A stretch of DNA of 50,115 nt, taken from contig DSDB01000614.1 in assembly GCA_011057845.1 (NCBI GenBank), positions 1 to 50,115 on the forward strand, given 5' to 3'. This DNA comes from Phycisphaerales bacterium. Its GTDB lineage: Bacteria; Planctomycetota; Phycisphaerae; Sedimentisphaerales; Anaerobacaceae. A model generated the notes under the pieces. It was not told the DNA's origin, did no database searches, and saw nothing but the letters and a program-made list of their open reading frames with translations. The translations under genes and the position numbers were made by a program. Within the stretch, counting starts at the first letter, position 1. Each line of letters starts with the position of its first letter. Of this stretch, positions 1-8,281 are shown piece by piece.

Positions 1-1
1 C

Positions 2-2533
2 GAGCAGGACTTGACGGCCGTCCTTGATAAGGAGCCGGACAACGCCCAGGCCTACTCCAGCCGGGGCGCCATGCGCGTCGAGCTGGGCAGATTCGATGCC
101 GCCATAGCGGACCTGGACCGGGCCATAGGACTCGATTCGGCCAATACGACAAATTTCATCAACCGCGCCAAGGCGTATCGTGCCACCCAGCGATGCCCCG
201 AGGCCATCGCCGACTGCAACGTCGTGCTCGCGGTTCGACCGGGGGCGGTGGAGGCCCTGCGGCAGCGTGGTCTGTGCTACGCGGAAGCCGGGCAATCCGA
301 GAACGCCATCGTGGACCTCTCGTCGGTGCTTGCGGCCGCTTCCACGGATGTCGAGTGTCTGCTGGCCAGAGCCACAGCCTACCAACAGCAGGAACAGTAC
401 GCTCCGGCCATCGAGGACTACACCCGGACCATCGAAACATCGCCCTCACCCGAGGCGTATCTGGGACGGGCCGTTTGTTTTGGGGCCACGGCTCAGTATG
501 CCCGGACCATTGAGGACTGTAATGCGGTCCTGGCCCAGCACGGCGATTCCATGGAAGCCTACCTCAATCGAGGACGCGCCCGTATGGCCCTGAAGCAGTA
601 TACCCCGGCATTGGCCGACTACACATGGATCATCGAGAAGCACCCCGATCATATCGAGTCCCGCGTCGCACGAGCTCATGCACTGGCGGCACTGGATAGA
701 ATCCAGGAGGCCACGGCCGATTGTAACGCGATTCTCGCCGGGGACCCCAACAACATCGAGGCCCTGGCCATGCGCGCCGACGCCTATGACATCGCCGGGG
801 ACTACGACAGCGCGATTGCCGATTACACCCGGATTCTTGAAATAGCCCCCGGCGATGCCCAGGCGTATGGCAAGCGGGCCATGTTGTATGTCAAGACCGA
901 GCGGCCCGAAGAAGCGATGAAGGATCTTGACAAGGCCATCGCCGTCAACGACCGCTATGCCTTGGCCTATGCCAACCGCGGCAACCTGCTGCTGATGCAG
1001 GGCAAGTACGATGAGGCGATCACCGACTACAATCGCGCGCTCCGCATAGACCGCAGCAGCACGCAGGCATACGTCAATCGGGGCATCGCCAATGCGAGAC
1101 TGGGGCGCTATGATCAGGCCGTCGAGGACTTCACCCAGGCCCTGCAACTGGAGCCGGAGGCCGTGGACCTCTACGTAAACCGCGCCGCGGCGCACAAGGC
1201 CCGAGGCGACTATAACGCCGCCGTTGCGGACTACAGCGAGGTCCTCAAGATCGCGCCGGACGATACGGAAGTCTATTACGCCCGCGGCAACATATACGCC
1301 CTTCAGGAGGCCTATGACAAGGCCATTGCCGATTTCGGCAAGACGCTGGAGTACGAGCCCAACAACATCGACGCCCTTATGAGCCGAGCCCTGGCGCACA
1401 GTTTGACGCAACACTATGGTGCCGCGGTGGCCGATTACTCCGCCGTGCTGTCGCAACAACCCTTGGCCGAGGCGTACTGGGGCCGGGCCGATGTGTATAA
1501 AGCCACGAACGATACGGCCAAGGCCATTGCGGATGTCGGGGAGGTGATTAGACTCCACCCGAATGAGCCGGTTGCGTATATGCGGCGGGCCCACATGCTC
1601 CGGGATACCGGTCAGTACGAGGCGCTGATTGCGGACTGCACAAAGGCCATTGAGTTGGATTCCGCTTTGCTTGAGGCCTACGAGATGCGGGCGGCTGCGT
1701 TGAGCCATGAGAAACGGTACAACGAGGCCATACTGGATTATGCCAAGATTCTCGAAGCCAGACCCGACGACCCCGTGACGCTGATCGAACGCGCTGCCGT
1801 TTACTCGGCCAAGGGCGAACACAACCGGGCCATTGCCGACTGCGACAATGTGCTGGGCAGGAACGCCGGCTCCACCCAGGCCTACCTGGTGCGCGGCGGA
1901 TCGTACCTGGCCCTGGAGCGGTACGCGGAGGCCCTGGCGGATTTCAACCGGGTCATCGAAGCCGGAACGGCCACGGCGGAGGTCTATAAACAGCGGGCCC
2001 TGGCGTCCGTCAAGACGGGCAACTTTGATCTGGCCGTCCGCGATTACAACCAGGCACTGCAGTTGGCGCCCAATGACGGCAGCATCTTTTTGAATCGGGG
2101 TCTGGCGCGGGCCGCGGCCGGCGAGTATGACGCGGCTATCGCCGATTTCAACAAGGCCGGCGAGTATGCTCCCGGGGACGCCAGAGTCTACTATAATCGG
2201 GGTACGGCCTATCTGTTTAAGTCCCGCAACGATCTGGCCATCCGGGATTTCGACAAGGCCATCGAGTTGAATCCCAAGGACGCCGAGTCGTACAGCAACC
2301 GCGGCTTGACCTACGCCCGGCTCGATCGCCACGACCTGGCCATCAAAGACTACACGCGAGTTATCGAACTGAGCCCCCAGGACCCCATCGCCTACAACAA
2401 CCGCGCGATCTCCTACTATAGTCTCCAGCAGTACGATCAGGCCTGGGCCGATGTCAAGAAGGCCGAGAGCCTCGGCCGCGTGCATCCCGGCCTGCTCAAG
2501 GCGCTTCAGAAAGCCACCGGCCGGACGCAGTAG
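2..2533 (+). CDS. TPR-repeat protein, 5' end outside window
   Basis: The reading frame is open from base 2 and runs into a TTG at 11, but the residues before that TTG (E-Q-D) continue a TPR helix, so the true start lies upstream of the window. The visible part is about 843 residues made almost wholly of tandem 34-residue tetratricopeptide repeats, roughly two dozen. They follow the classic W/L-G-Y-A-F-A-P pattern, here mostly A-Y-x-N-R-G ... Y-x-x-A-I-x-D-Y/F ... P. No catalytic domain, signal peptide or membrane segment is visible. TPR superhelices are protein-binding scaffolds; the partner cannot be told from sequence. The next gene starts 290 bp downstream, so it is probably not in an operon with it. 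Its repeats resemble the TPRs of the other TPR proteins here only at family level. Confidence 0.85.
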   Translation, partial: EQDLTAVLDKEPDNAQAYSSRGAMRVELGRFDAAIADLDRAIGLDSANTTNFINRAKAYRATQRCPEAIADCNVVLAVRPGAVEALRQRGLCYAEAGQSENAIVDLSSVLAAASTDVECLLARATAYQQQEQYAPAIEDYTRTIETSPSPEAYLGRAVCFGATAQYARTIEDCNAVLAQHGDSMEAYLNRGRARMALKQYTPALADYTWIIEKHPDHIESRVARAHALAALDRIQEATADCNAILAGDPNNIEALAMRADAYDIAGDYDSAIADYTRILEIAPGDAQAYGKRAMLYVKTERPEEAMKDLDKAIAVNDRYALAYANRGNLLLMQGKYDEAITDYNRALRIDRSSTQAYVNRGIANARLGRYDQAVEDFTQALQLEPEAVDLYVNRAAAHKARGDYNAAVADYSEVLKIAPDDTEVYYARGNIYALQEAYDKAIADFGKTLEYEPNNIDALMSRALAHSLTQHYGAAVADYSAVLSQQPLAEAYWGRADVYKATNDTAKAIADVGEVIRLHPNEPVAYMRRAHMLRDTGQYEALIADCTKAIELDSALLEAYEMRAAALSHEKRYNEAILDYAKILEARPDDPVTLIERAAVYSAKGEHNRAIADCDNVLGRNAGSTQAYLVRGGSYLALERYAEALADFNRVIEAGTATAEVYKQRALASVKTGNFDLAVRDYNQALQLAPNDGSIFLNRGLARAAAGEYDAAIADFNKAGEYAPGDARVYYNRGTAYLFKSRNDLAIRDFDKAIELNPKDAESYSNRGLTYARLDRHDLAIKDYTRVIELSPQDPIAYNNRAISYYSLQQYDQAWADVKKAESLGRVHPGLLKALQKATGRTQ

Positions 2534-2823
2534 GCCGTTCTGCTGTCTCTCCGAGGTCCCCATCGAGCAAGACGCCGGCACGAGGCAACCTAACGCCCGC
2601 CGTCTGTGGCGAGAATGTCGCGCGACCATTCGAACCCCTGCGAGTGGCCCGCCGTTCCTGAACAAATGCGCTGAGGGAGTTTTCCTGCGACAACGTGCTC
2701 GCAACGCAGGCATTATGGGCTCGTCCCATAAAAATTAAAGCTCACCACGGTTTCAAGCCGATGCATGGGTAATTCTGTCACGGCGTCAAGCCGGAGGACG
2801 ATTACCGGACTGGAAAAGATCGT

Positions 2824-4287
2824 ATGGTGGCAAAGCGAATCGTTGCCGTAAGCACGGACCCCGATACCCAGCGGTGTATCGGCCGCGCGTGCAATGAGTT
2901 GCTCGTCGCCGATGATCTCTCCGAAGGCCTCGATATTATCGGAACCGCATGTCCCGACTTGGTCGTCCTGGGTGGGAAGCACACGCCGACAGATGTGCGT
3001 GCATTGGTCGAGGGCATTGCACAGCGGGGCCTGAACATCCCCGTGGCCGTCGCGCACCATGAGAACCCCAATGCGGCGTCCGACACTTATATCGCGGCTG
3101 GAGCCTGGAATTGCCTCCCGGGAGCCGTCCTGGCCGAGTATCTACAGTCGGCGCGCAAAGACCCGCCCGCACCGATGCTGTCGCAGCCCATCCTGGATGG
3201 CATATCGCCTCATATCCATGACTCTGACAAACAATACTACGTCGATGCCTGTGCCGCCGTCGTAAACATGGTGGGAGTCAGCGAATCCATGATAGACACG
3301 GTGCGGCTGATCACACTGGTCGCGGAGAGCCGGTGCGACCCGATCCTGATCGTAGGCGAGACAGGCACGGGCAAGGAACTGGCCGCCAGGGCGGTGCATC
3401 ACCTGCGGCATCCTGCGGCTCCGTTCGTAGCCATCAACTGCGCCGCATTGACGGCAAGTTTGCTGGAAAGCGAACTGTTTGGACATGTCAAAGGGTCCTT
3501 CACCGGCGCCGACCGCGACAAGACCGGCCTGCTCGAACTGGCCGGTGACGGCAGCGTGTTCCTCGACGAGATCAGTGAAATGCCGCTCGATCTCCAGGCC
3601 AAACTCCTGCGCGTGCTGCAGGAGCGCGTGTTCCGAAAGGTCGGCGGGGTGGAAGGTATCGCGTGTCGCGCCACGATCATGGCGTCCAGCAACCGCAACC
3701 TGCTACAGGAATCGCTTGAAAACCGTTTTCGCCGAGATCTGTACTACCGCCTGAGCGTATGCCCGATAACCATGCCGTCCCTCAGCGATCCGACACGCCG
3801 CCGGGATATCGGGCTGCTGGCGGAGTATTTCCTGCGGACATCAACGATCCACCCGGGCAAGAGCAGCCGTATAAAATGCCTTACGAGACTGGCGGTCGAG
3901 GCCCTGGAGCGTCACTCATGGCCCGGAAACGTGAGGGAGCTGCGCAATGTCATCGAGCGCGCCATCCTCCACGAAACCACCGACAAGATCGGCCTCAGCA
4001 GCATTGAGGGCCATCTGGCCGAGTATGCCGCACTGTCCGCGGATGGGCCGGGCCTGCCAATTAGGGACTTCTCACTGGCCAAGGCCGAACGGGAGCTTAT
4101 CGGACGCGCGCTTCAGCAAACCGAAGGCCAGAAAAGCCGTGCCGCGGCCCTGCTGGGAATCAGCCGGGCCACGCTATATGACAAACTGCGGCTCTACGGT
4201 CTCGGACAATACAAAGGTGGCGGCCCAGCAGGCCAGAGCAACGCAGACCCATTGGATGCCGCCGAACGCATCGGCGCTTCCGCCTGA
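2824..4287 (+). CDS. sigma54-dependent transcriptional activator, flagellar type, with degenerate receiver
   Basis: The 487-residue protein has three parts. Residues 1 to about 115 look like a response-regulator receiver, but the phospho-acceptor Asp region reads D-L-V-V-L-G-G and the usual K-P near its end is missing, so phosphorylation is unlikely. Residues about 155-390 are an AAA+ sigma54-activator domain with Walker A GETGTGKE near 177, the sigma54 contact loop as GSFTGA (usual form GAFTGA) near 222, and Walker B GSVFLDEI near 242. Residues about 430-460 are a Fis-type helix-turn-helix (SRAAALLGISRATLYDKL). The layout matches FleQ/FlrA/FlgR-type master regulators of flagella, and two consensus sigma54 promoters lie downstream before flgB and fliO. 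It probably acts as their enhancer-binding ATPase in the cytoplasm. Assignment to FleQ, FlrC or FlgR specifically cannot be made. Confidence 0.9.
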   Translation: MVAKRIVAVSTDPDTQRCIGRACNELLVADDLSEGLDIIGTACPDLVVLGGKHTPTDVRALVEGIAQRGLNIPVAVAHHENPNAASDTYIAAGAWNCLPGAVLAEYLQSARKDPPAPMLSQPILDGISPHIHDSDKQYYVDACAAVVNMVGVSESMIDTVRLITLVAESRCDPILIVGETGTGKELAARAVHHLRHPAAPFVAINCAALTASLLESELFGHVKGSFTGADRDKTGLLELAGDGSVFLDEISEMPLDLQAKLLRVLQERVFRKVGGVEGIACRATIMASSNRNLLQESLENRFRRDLYYRLSVCPITMPSLSDPTRRRDIGLLAEYFLRTSTIHPGKSSRIKCLTRLAVEALERHSWPGNVRELRNVIERAILHETTDKIGLSSIEGHLAEYAALSADGPGLPIRDFSLAKAERELIGRALQQTEGQKSRAAALLGISRATLYDKLRLYGLGQYKGGGPAGQSNADPLDAAERIGASA

Positions 4288-4384
4288 CCCCGCCTTTCGG
4301 CCCCTTTTACCCACACAACACCCACAGACAGGACCCTGCCCGGCATCAGACTTTAGCGAAAATCACAAAATTTCGAGAAAAGTG

Positions 4385-4411
4385 TAAAGTTCCCGATGGT
4401 TCGAGCGAAAA
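4385..4411 (+). promoter_or_regulatory. sigma28-type promoter of the flgM-like gene
   Basis: TAAAGTTC, 11 bp, then AGCGAAAA. The -35 half matches the bacterial sigma28 consensus TAAAGTTT at 7 of 8 positions and the -10 half matches GCCGATAA at 5 of 8. The spacing is the exact 11 bp seen in the fliC and fliD promoters of this window, and the fliC -10 box (ATCGAAAA) has the same deviations. Transcription would begin near 4418, leaving about 30 nt before the ATG at 4448. Confidence 0.7.
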
Positions 4412-4447
4412 CAGGGATAGTTGGACAGCACACTGAAGACGCAAGCC

Positions 4448-4717
4448 ATGACCGATAAAATCGATACCAATCAAATACGCGGCATCGTCGAGCAGGCGAC
4501 CTATGAACACCCCGGTTGCCCGAAGGTGCCCGCAGTCGAACGAACGGATGCGTCATTGGACGTGGCGTATGCCGGTTTGATTGAGAAGGCAAGGGAAGCG
4601 GCCGAGACGGATGCCGCGGCCGTCCTCCGTGCCCGCCAATTACTCGCTACCGGCGGACTGGTCAGCCCCGAAAACGCCCTCGAAGCCGCCCGCAACATGA
4701 TAAGACTGGGAATCTAA
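4448..4717 (+). CDS. flgM: FlgM-like anti-sigma28 factor
   Basis: This is a small 89-residue protein. Its C-terminal half (about residues 45-89) has the FlgM pattern: an amphipathic helix, then R-A-R-Q-L-L-A-T-G-G, then S-P-E-N-A-L-E-A-A-R-N-M-I, like the K-x-x-I-x-S-G-x-Y-x-V-D-x-x-x-I-A-x-x-M signature that wraps around sigma28 (FliA). The N-terminal half is polar and probably disordered, as in FlgM. A TTG at 4421 would add nine residues, but the promoter at 4385-4411 predicts a transcript start near there, so the ATG at 4448 is preferred. A terminator follows at 4790, making it monocistronic. Its own sigma28-type promoter would give negative feedback. Identity rests on short motifs and context, so it is good but not certain. 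Confidence 0.72.
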   Translation: MTDKIDTNQIRGIVEQATYEHPGCPKVPAVERTDASLDVAYAGLIEKAREAAETDAAAVLRARQLLATGGLVSPENALEAARNMIRLGI

Positions 4718-4789
4718 GAGCGACAGGAAAACAAACGACCCAGGCCGGCCAGGGAAGGTCGAGACCAAGCCTCAATGGACTGCGAAAAT

Positions 4790-4835
4790 CGGCGAGCAGT
4801 TGCGGCGTGACCCGCCGCGATGCGTCGCCGTTTTT
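4790..4835 (+). terminator. Rho-independent terminator after flgM-like gene
   Basis: This is a nested hairpin. The outer stem is CGGCGA (4790-4795) with TCGCCG (4825-4830), and the inner stem is GCGGCG (4802-4807) with CGCCGC (4813-4818). Five T residues follow at 4831-4835. It lies 73 nt after the stop codon and points along the plus strand. Confidence 0.75.
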
Positions 4836-4856
4836 CTATGCGGCCGGCCAAAGCCG

Positions 4857-5087
4857 TCATGCCCGTATGTCCACCTGGGGCAGGCCGCCGGATTGCCCGA
4901 GTCGCTCGCGGACTCGCGCACAGGCTGTATAGATCACGGGTCCGGACTCGTCGGAAACGGCAAAGCGCCCGGCATTGAGATCGCAGCGCGGGTCATCGTA
5001 CTCAAACCTGCGACCGATACGCGGAGGATCGGCGAGCCTGTTGATGGGAACCGAATGGACGACCGTGCATGGGATTCTCTTGACCAT
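4857..5087 (-). CDS. small hypothetical protein
   Basis: This is a possible 76-residue protein starting M-V-K-R-I-P-C. The ATG at 5087 is preferred over one at 5108 because a GGGGGTGAT stretch sits just upstream of it. The sequence is compact and polar, with no membrane segment or motif that I recognise. Plus-strand open frames across 4800-5487 look like less plausible products (Arg/Ser/Pro-rich). It reads toward the flgM terminator. It may be a real conserved small gene or a chance frame; treat as tentative. Confidence 0.3.
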   Translation of the reverse strand: MVKRIPCTVVHSVPINRLADPPRIGRRFEYDDPRCDLNAGRFAVSDESGPVIYTACARVRERLGQSGGLPQVDIRA

Positions 5088-5308
5088 GATATCACCCCCA
5101 ATCGCCATTATAATAGCAGATTGGGGCGGTCACGAGAAGTGGAATCCCGCTCTCCCGACGAGTCTGGAGGTCCTTTCCCCCATGAACAGCATGTCCGTCG
5201 CGGCAAAGCGAGGATTATGGGAACCTCGGGACGACACCTGCTTGCGCAGTCGAAAGAAAAAACGCCTCACCCCGCCGAGTATGGGCAGTGATTCGCAGCA
5301 GTTGACTC

Positions 5309-5710
5309 TTATCTCTGTACGGGTTTTGGCGCCGCCGCTTGGACTGGGGTGTTGGGATCAACGGGCGCGGGTTTCTCCGGGGGAATACCCAGGACCTGCT
5401 CGATGCGGGCAAAGCGTCTGGCCAGATCGACAAGAGCCCCGTCGATGGAATCCAGACGCTGCGCGATGGCCCGGATGTCCGTGTTAACCGTCAGGAGCGT
5501 CTTCTCGTTGAGATCCATGTAACGCTGCATCAGGTTCTCATAGGCGTCAATGGCCCGTGCCGCGTCCGTCCGATAAGCGGGCACCGTCACCTCCGGCCGT
5601 ACCTCGTAAACCGTCCGGTTTCGCCCCTCGCCGGTTCGCGGCAGCAACACGAGCACAAGACACAACAGAATCAGGGCAATACACACAACCTGGTATCTGC
5701 GGCTATTCAT
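5309..5710 (-). CDS. small single-pass membrane protein of unknown function
   Basis: The predicted product has 133 residues. Residues about 6-24 form one hydrophobic helix (Q-V-V-C-I-A-L-I-L-L-C-L-V-L-V-L-L-P). A mainly helical, probably coiled-coil stretch follows at about 45-105 with many Asp, Arg and Leu, and the Pro/Ala-rich tail (P-P-E-K-P-A-P-V-D-P-N-T) is typical of a flexible C-terminus. The likely topology is a short cytoplasmic N-terminus with the rest in the periplasm. The ATG has a good Shine-Dalgarno (AGGAGA about 7 nt upstream). It follows the GT41-like gene in the same direction, 130 bp apart. I do not recognise the family, and no function is proposed. Confidence 0.65.
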   Translation of the reverse strand: MNSRRYQVVCIALILLCLVLVLLPRTGEGRNRTVYEVRPEVTVPAYRTDAARAIDAYENLMQRYMDLNEKTLLTVNTDIRAIAQRLDSIDGALVDLARRFARIEQVLGIPPEKPAPVDPNTPVQAAAPKPVQR

Positions 5711-5840
5711 GAATTCATCTCCTAACCGACAACGGTGTTACCACATGTATATCGGCAAATTCCAGGTGGCGCTACGGAGTTTGCTCCATCAGGACAGGTC
5801 CTTACGTGCAGGCGTCTGCCGGGCGCCGCACCGTATTCGC

Positions 5841-7664
5841 TCAGAGCCGCATGTGTCGGTGCCCCGCACACCACTGCCGCCAGATATGCCGATAGGCCCC
5901 TTCCACCTGCCTGGCGAAGGCCCGCGCATGGCAGAGGCCGGACACCGCGATGCGCGCCCGCATGGATGACCTGATGCGGGCCAGGGCATCGATGTTCTGT
6001 GCAAGCGAGACAGCCTTGGCAATGTACTCCCGTGGCGTGGCGGCGGCGAAGAACTCCAGTTTCAGTCGCGTCAGGATACTCAGGCCCACCCGCGACAGAT
6101 GATGATCGACGCCGCTAAGTGTAATGACCGGCACGCCCATCCAGAGCGCCTCGCAGGTCGTCGTCGTTCCATTATAGGGGTATGTGTCCAGGGCAATGTC
6201 CACCTGATTGTAGGACGCAAGATGGTCCACCGGCGACCTCCAGCCGACGATACGAATCCGGTCCGCCGACAGTCCCTGTTGGATAAACGGTTCGGCGAAA
6301 TACTCGCGAACGGAAGGTTCATCCCCACCCTTGATCTTCAGCAGCAGGGATGACCCCGGCACATTGGCCAGAATCGCGGACCAGAGTTCGACCGTTCGCC
6401 GATTGATCTTGGCGCTGTTGTTAAACGACCCGAACGTGATTCGGCCGGTCGCCGCCGCCGACAGCGGCCCGACATCGGGGGCAAAGTCAGGCGGTCGGTA
6501 GCACAGAAAGCCGTCCGGGAGCATCAACAGCTGTTCGGTATAGTGGCACTGGAACCGCAGCAGGTCCGCCACCGGATCCGTCAGACGGTAGTCGATGGCC
6601 CTCATGCCGGTCGTGTCCGGATAGCCAAGGTAGGTCACCTGGATAGGGGCGGACCTGCGGGCCATGACAAGGAGCCGGTTGTCGCCGACATGACCGGCGA
6701 GGTCGACAAGGATATCGATCTGGTCGTCCTCAATGAGCCTTGCCGCGGCCGAGTCGTCGAGCCCGTAGATACTGCGATACCGGCAGAACTTGTCTTTGAG
6801 CCGATCGGTCACTTCATCCGGGCACTCGACGTTGGCGTAGCCGAATGTCTCAACCGCCTGCAAGTCGTGCCCATCCAGCAGCGACTCGAAGAAATAGGCC
6901 ACGGAGTTTCGGCGAAAATCGGGCGATAGGTAGCCCACGCGGAGCCTGCGGTCCGGATCCGGATCGTTGGGGTGGTCGGTCCTGACGGGTATTGTGGATG
7001 TGTGCCGCCTCGCCCATTCCAAGTGCTCGGTAAACAGCGGTTCCGGGGTGATGTCCGCCTGCTGGTGGAGTCGAAACAGCAGATTCGAGTGTGCGGCGGG
7101 GTGATTCGGCATCCTCTGGACGGCCGTGCGTAGCAGCAAGATTCCTTCATCGGTGCGTCCGGCCTCAAGCAGGGCCCGGGCCAGATTGGCCTGCAGCTCC
7201 GGGCTGTCCGGGCACAGATCGAGGGCCCGTCGCTGATATTCAATGCCTTCGAGAATCCGTCCGGTGTACTGACATATGGAACCGAGTGTGTTGTAGACGG
7301 CGGCGTCCGAGTGGTGCTCCAGAACCTGCCGACAACACCATTCGGCCTGTTCGAACGAACCTATGGACCGTAATGCCGTGATGACGCGGTGGATCAGCGG
7401 GCTCTGCCCTGGATCAGCGGCGAGGATCGGTCCCACCATAGCCAGGCAGGACCCGGACAGAAGCGCCGCCGCGGTCCCCATATCCCGGCGTTCGGCGGCT
7501 TCGCAGCCGCGGGCCAAGTCCAGACATGCAGCCGGGATGTCCAGCACCGTCGAACTCATAGGGGAGGAATACGCGACAGACAATCCGTCGGAAATGGAGG
7601 TGAGCCACTGCAAATAGGCTTGCCTGGAACAATTCGAATATCCATCTTCGAGTATATCGGCCAC
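5841..7664 (-). CDS. TPR plus O-GlcNAc-transferase-like (SPINDLY/GT41) glycosyltransferase
   Basis: The 607-residue product has an N-terminal helical region with TPR-like repeats (about 90-220, for example A-V-Y-N-T-L-G-S-I-C-Q-Y-T-G-R). The GT41 catalytic part follows: L-R-V-G-Y-L-S-P-D-F-R near 250, P-I-Q-V-T-Y-L-G-Y-P-D-T-T-G near 350, F-G-S-F-N-N-S-A-K-I near 425, and A-L-D-T-Y-P-Y-N-G-T-T-T-T-C-E-A-L near 515. These are hallmark stretches of bacterial SPINDLY-type O-linked transferases, which add a sugar from a nucleotide donor to Ser/Thr of proteins. The gene lies directly after fliS and fliC in the same direction, so flagellin is an attractive, unproven, substrate. The start used is GTG at 7664; an ATG at 7559 is possible, and neither has a strong ribosome site. 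Confidence 0.85.
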   Translation of the reverse strand: MADILEDGYSNCSRQAYLQWLTSISDGLSVAYSSPMSSTVLDIPAACLDLARGCEAAERRDMGTAAALLSGSCLAMVGPILAADPGQSPLIHRVITALRSIGSFEQAEWCCRQVLEHHSDAAVYNTLGSICQYTGRILEGIEYQRRALDLCPDSPELQANLARALLEAGRTDEGILLLRTAVQRMPNHPAAHSNLLFRLHQQADITPEPLFTEHLEWARRHTSTIPVRTDHPNDPDPDRRLRVGYLSPDFRRNSVAYFFESLLDGHDLQAVETFGYANVECPDEVTDRLKDKFCRYRSIYGLDDSAAARLIEDDQIDILVDLAGHVGDNRLLVMARRSAPIQVTYLGYPDTTGMRAIDYRLTDPVADLLRFQCHYTEQLLMLPDGFLCYRPPDFAPDVGPLSAAATGRITFGSFNNSAKINRRTVELWSAILANVPGSSLLLKIKGGDEPSVREYFAEPFIQQGLSADRIRIVGWRSPVDHLASYNQVDIALDTYPYNGTTTTCEALWMGVPVITLSGVDHHLSRVGLSILTRLKLEFFAAATPREYIAKAVSLAQNIDALARIRSSMRARIAVSGLCHARAFARQVEGAYRHIWRQWCAGHRHMRL

Positions 7665-7743
7665 ACAAAGCTCGGGCCGTTAATGCGGTTCCAACCCGCC
7701 CGGGAGCATCTTCATCGGGCCGGTTGTCCTGCACACGAGGCTC

Positions 7744-8103
7744 TCAGTCCGCGATGGCCCGCCAACCCTGGTTCAACTCCTCCAAAAGCGCTATGACTTC
7801 GCGAACCATCTTCGCATCCGCTTTCGTGTTCGCCTGTCCAAGGTGTGTACCCATAAAGACATAGAGCTTGCGGAGGTTCTCCGATATCTCCCCGCCGGCC
7901 TCCATGTCGAGACTCATGTTGAGTTCGTCGACGATATCCAAAGCCTTGTTGATGTAGTGGCCCTTGCCGGCGTAGTCATTTTCCTCGATGGCCTTTGCGG
8001 CCAGTTTCAGGAACTTGATGGCGCCGTCGTAGAGCATCACAATGATCCGTCCTCTGCTCTGTGTCGTAACGGCGGCCTGTCGGTATGCTGCGACTGCGTC
8101 CAT
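7744..8103 (-). CDS. fliS: flagellin export chaperone FliS
   Basis: The 119-residue, all-helical protein has the FliS signature: a Y near residue 8, then V-M-L-Y-D-G-A-I-K-F-L-K near 23-34, N-K-A-L-D-I-V-D-E-L near 53-62, and L-R-K-L-Y-V-F-M near 77-84. FliS binds the C-terminal helices of flagellin in the cytoplasm, stops it polymerising early and hands it to the export gate. It lies 179 bp downstream of fliC in the same direction, separated by a hairpin terminator, so its expression depends on readthrough or its own promoter (none recognised). The ribosome site GGAG lies about 8 nt before the ATG. Length is normal for the family. Confidence 0.95.
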   Translation of the reverse strand: MDAVAAYRQAAVTTQSRGRIIVMLYDGAIKFLKLAAKAIEENDYAGKGHYINKALDIVDELNMSLDMEAGGEISENLRKLYVFMGTHLGQANTKADAKMVREVIALLEELNQGWRAIAD

Positions 8104-8194
8104 ACAGATACTCCACGAAAGACCCGCAGGCCCGCCCCGATGGTTCGATGATACAGCGAACCGCAGGATCGTCCCCGCGGGGGAAAACCAACAG

Positions 8195-8236
8195 AAGGGG
8201 AGATGACGGCCGCATCTTCGGGCGTCATCTCCCCTT
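8195..8236 (-). terminator. hairpin terminator downstream of fliC
   Basis: This is a perfect 14-bp inverted repeat (AAGGGGAGATGACG at 8195-8208 against 8223-8236) with a 14-nt loop, 46 nt after the fliC stop. No long T tract follows on the minus strand, so it may act as an attenuating or RNA-protecting hairpin as well as a terminator. Confidence 0.7.
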
Positions 8237-8281
8237 TGATAGCATCAGGAACTCGCTGAGCGAGTCATCGCCCGTTGCTTC

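Noticed and set aside
1..2533. Tandem DNA repeat in the TPR gene
   Set aside because: The protein repeats every 34 residues but the DNA copies have diverged too far to be a DNA-level repeat or a CRISPR array.
446..2713. Long minus-strand open frame (755 codons) opposite the TPR gene
   Set aside because: It is the shadow of a GC-rich repeat gene; the plus frame has clear TPR periodicity and the minus frame has no family motif.
2736..2763. TAAAGCTC followed by GCCGATGC upstream of the sigma54 activator
   Set aside because: The halves look like sigma28 boxes but the gap is 13 bp, not 11, and the -10 half has mismatches at its end.
5749..5756. GCCGATAT on the minus strand before the 5710 gene
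   Set aside because: The -35 position at 11 bp is unlike the consensus, so a sigma28 promoter is not supported.
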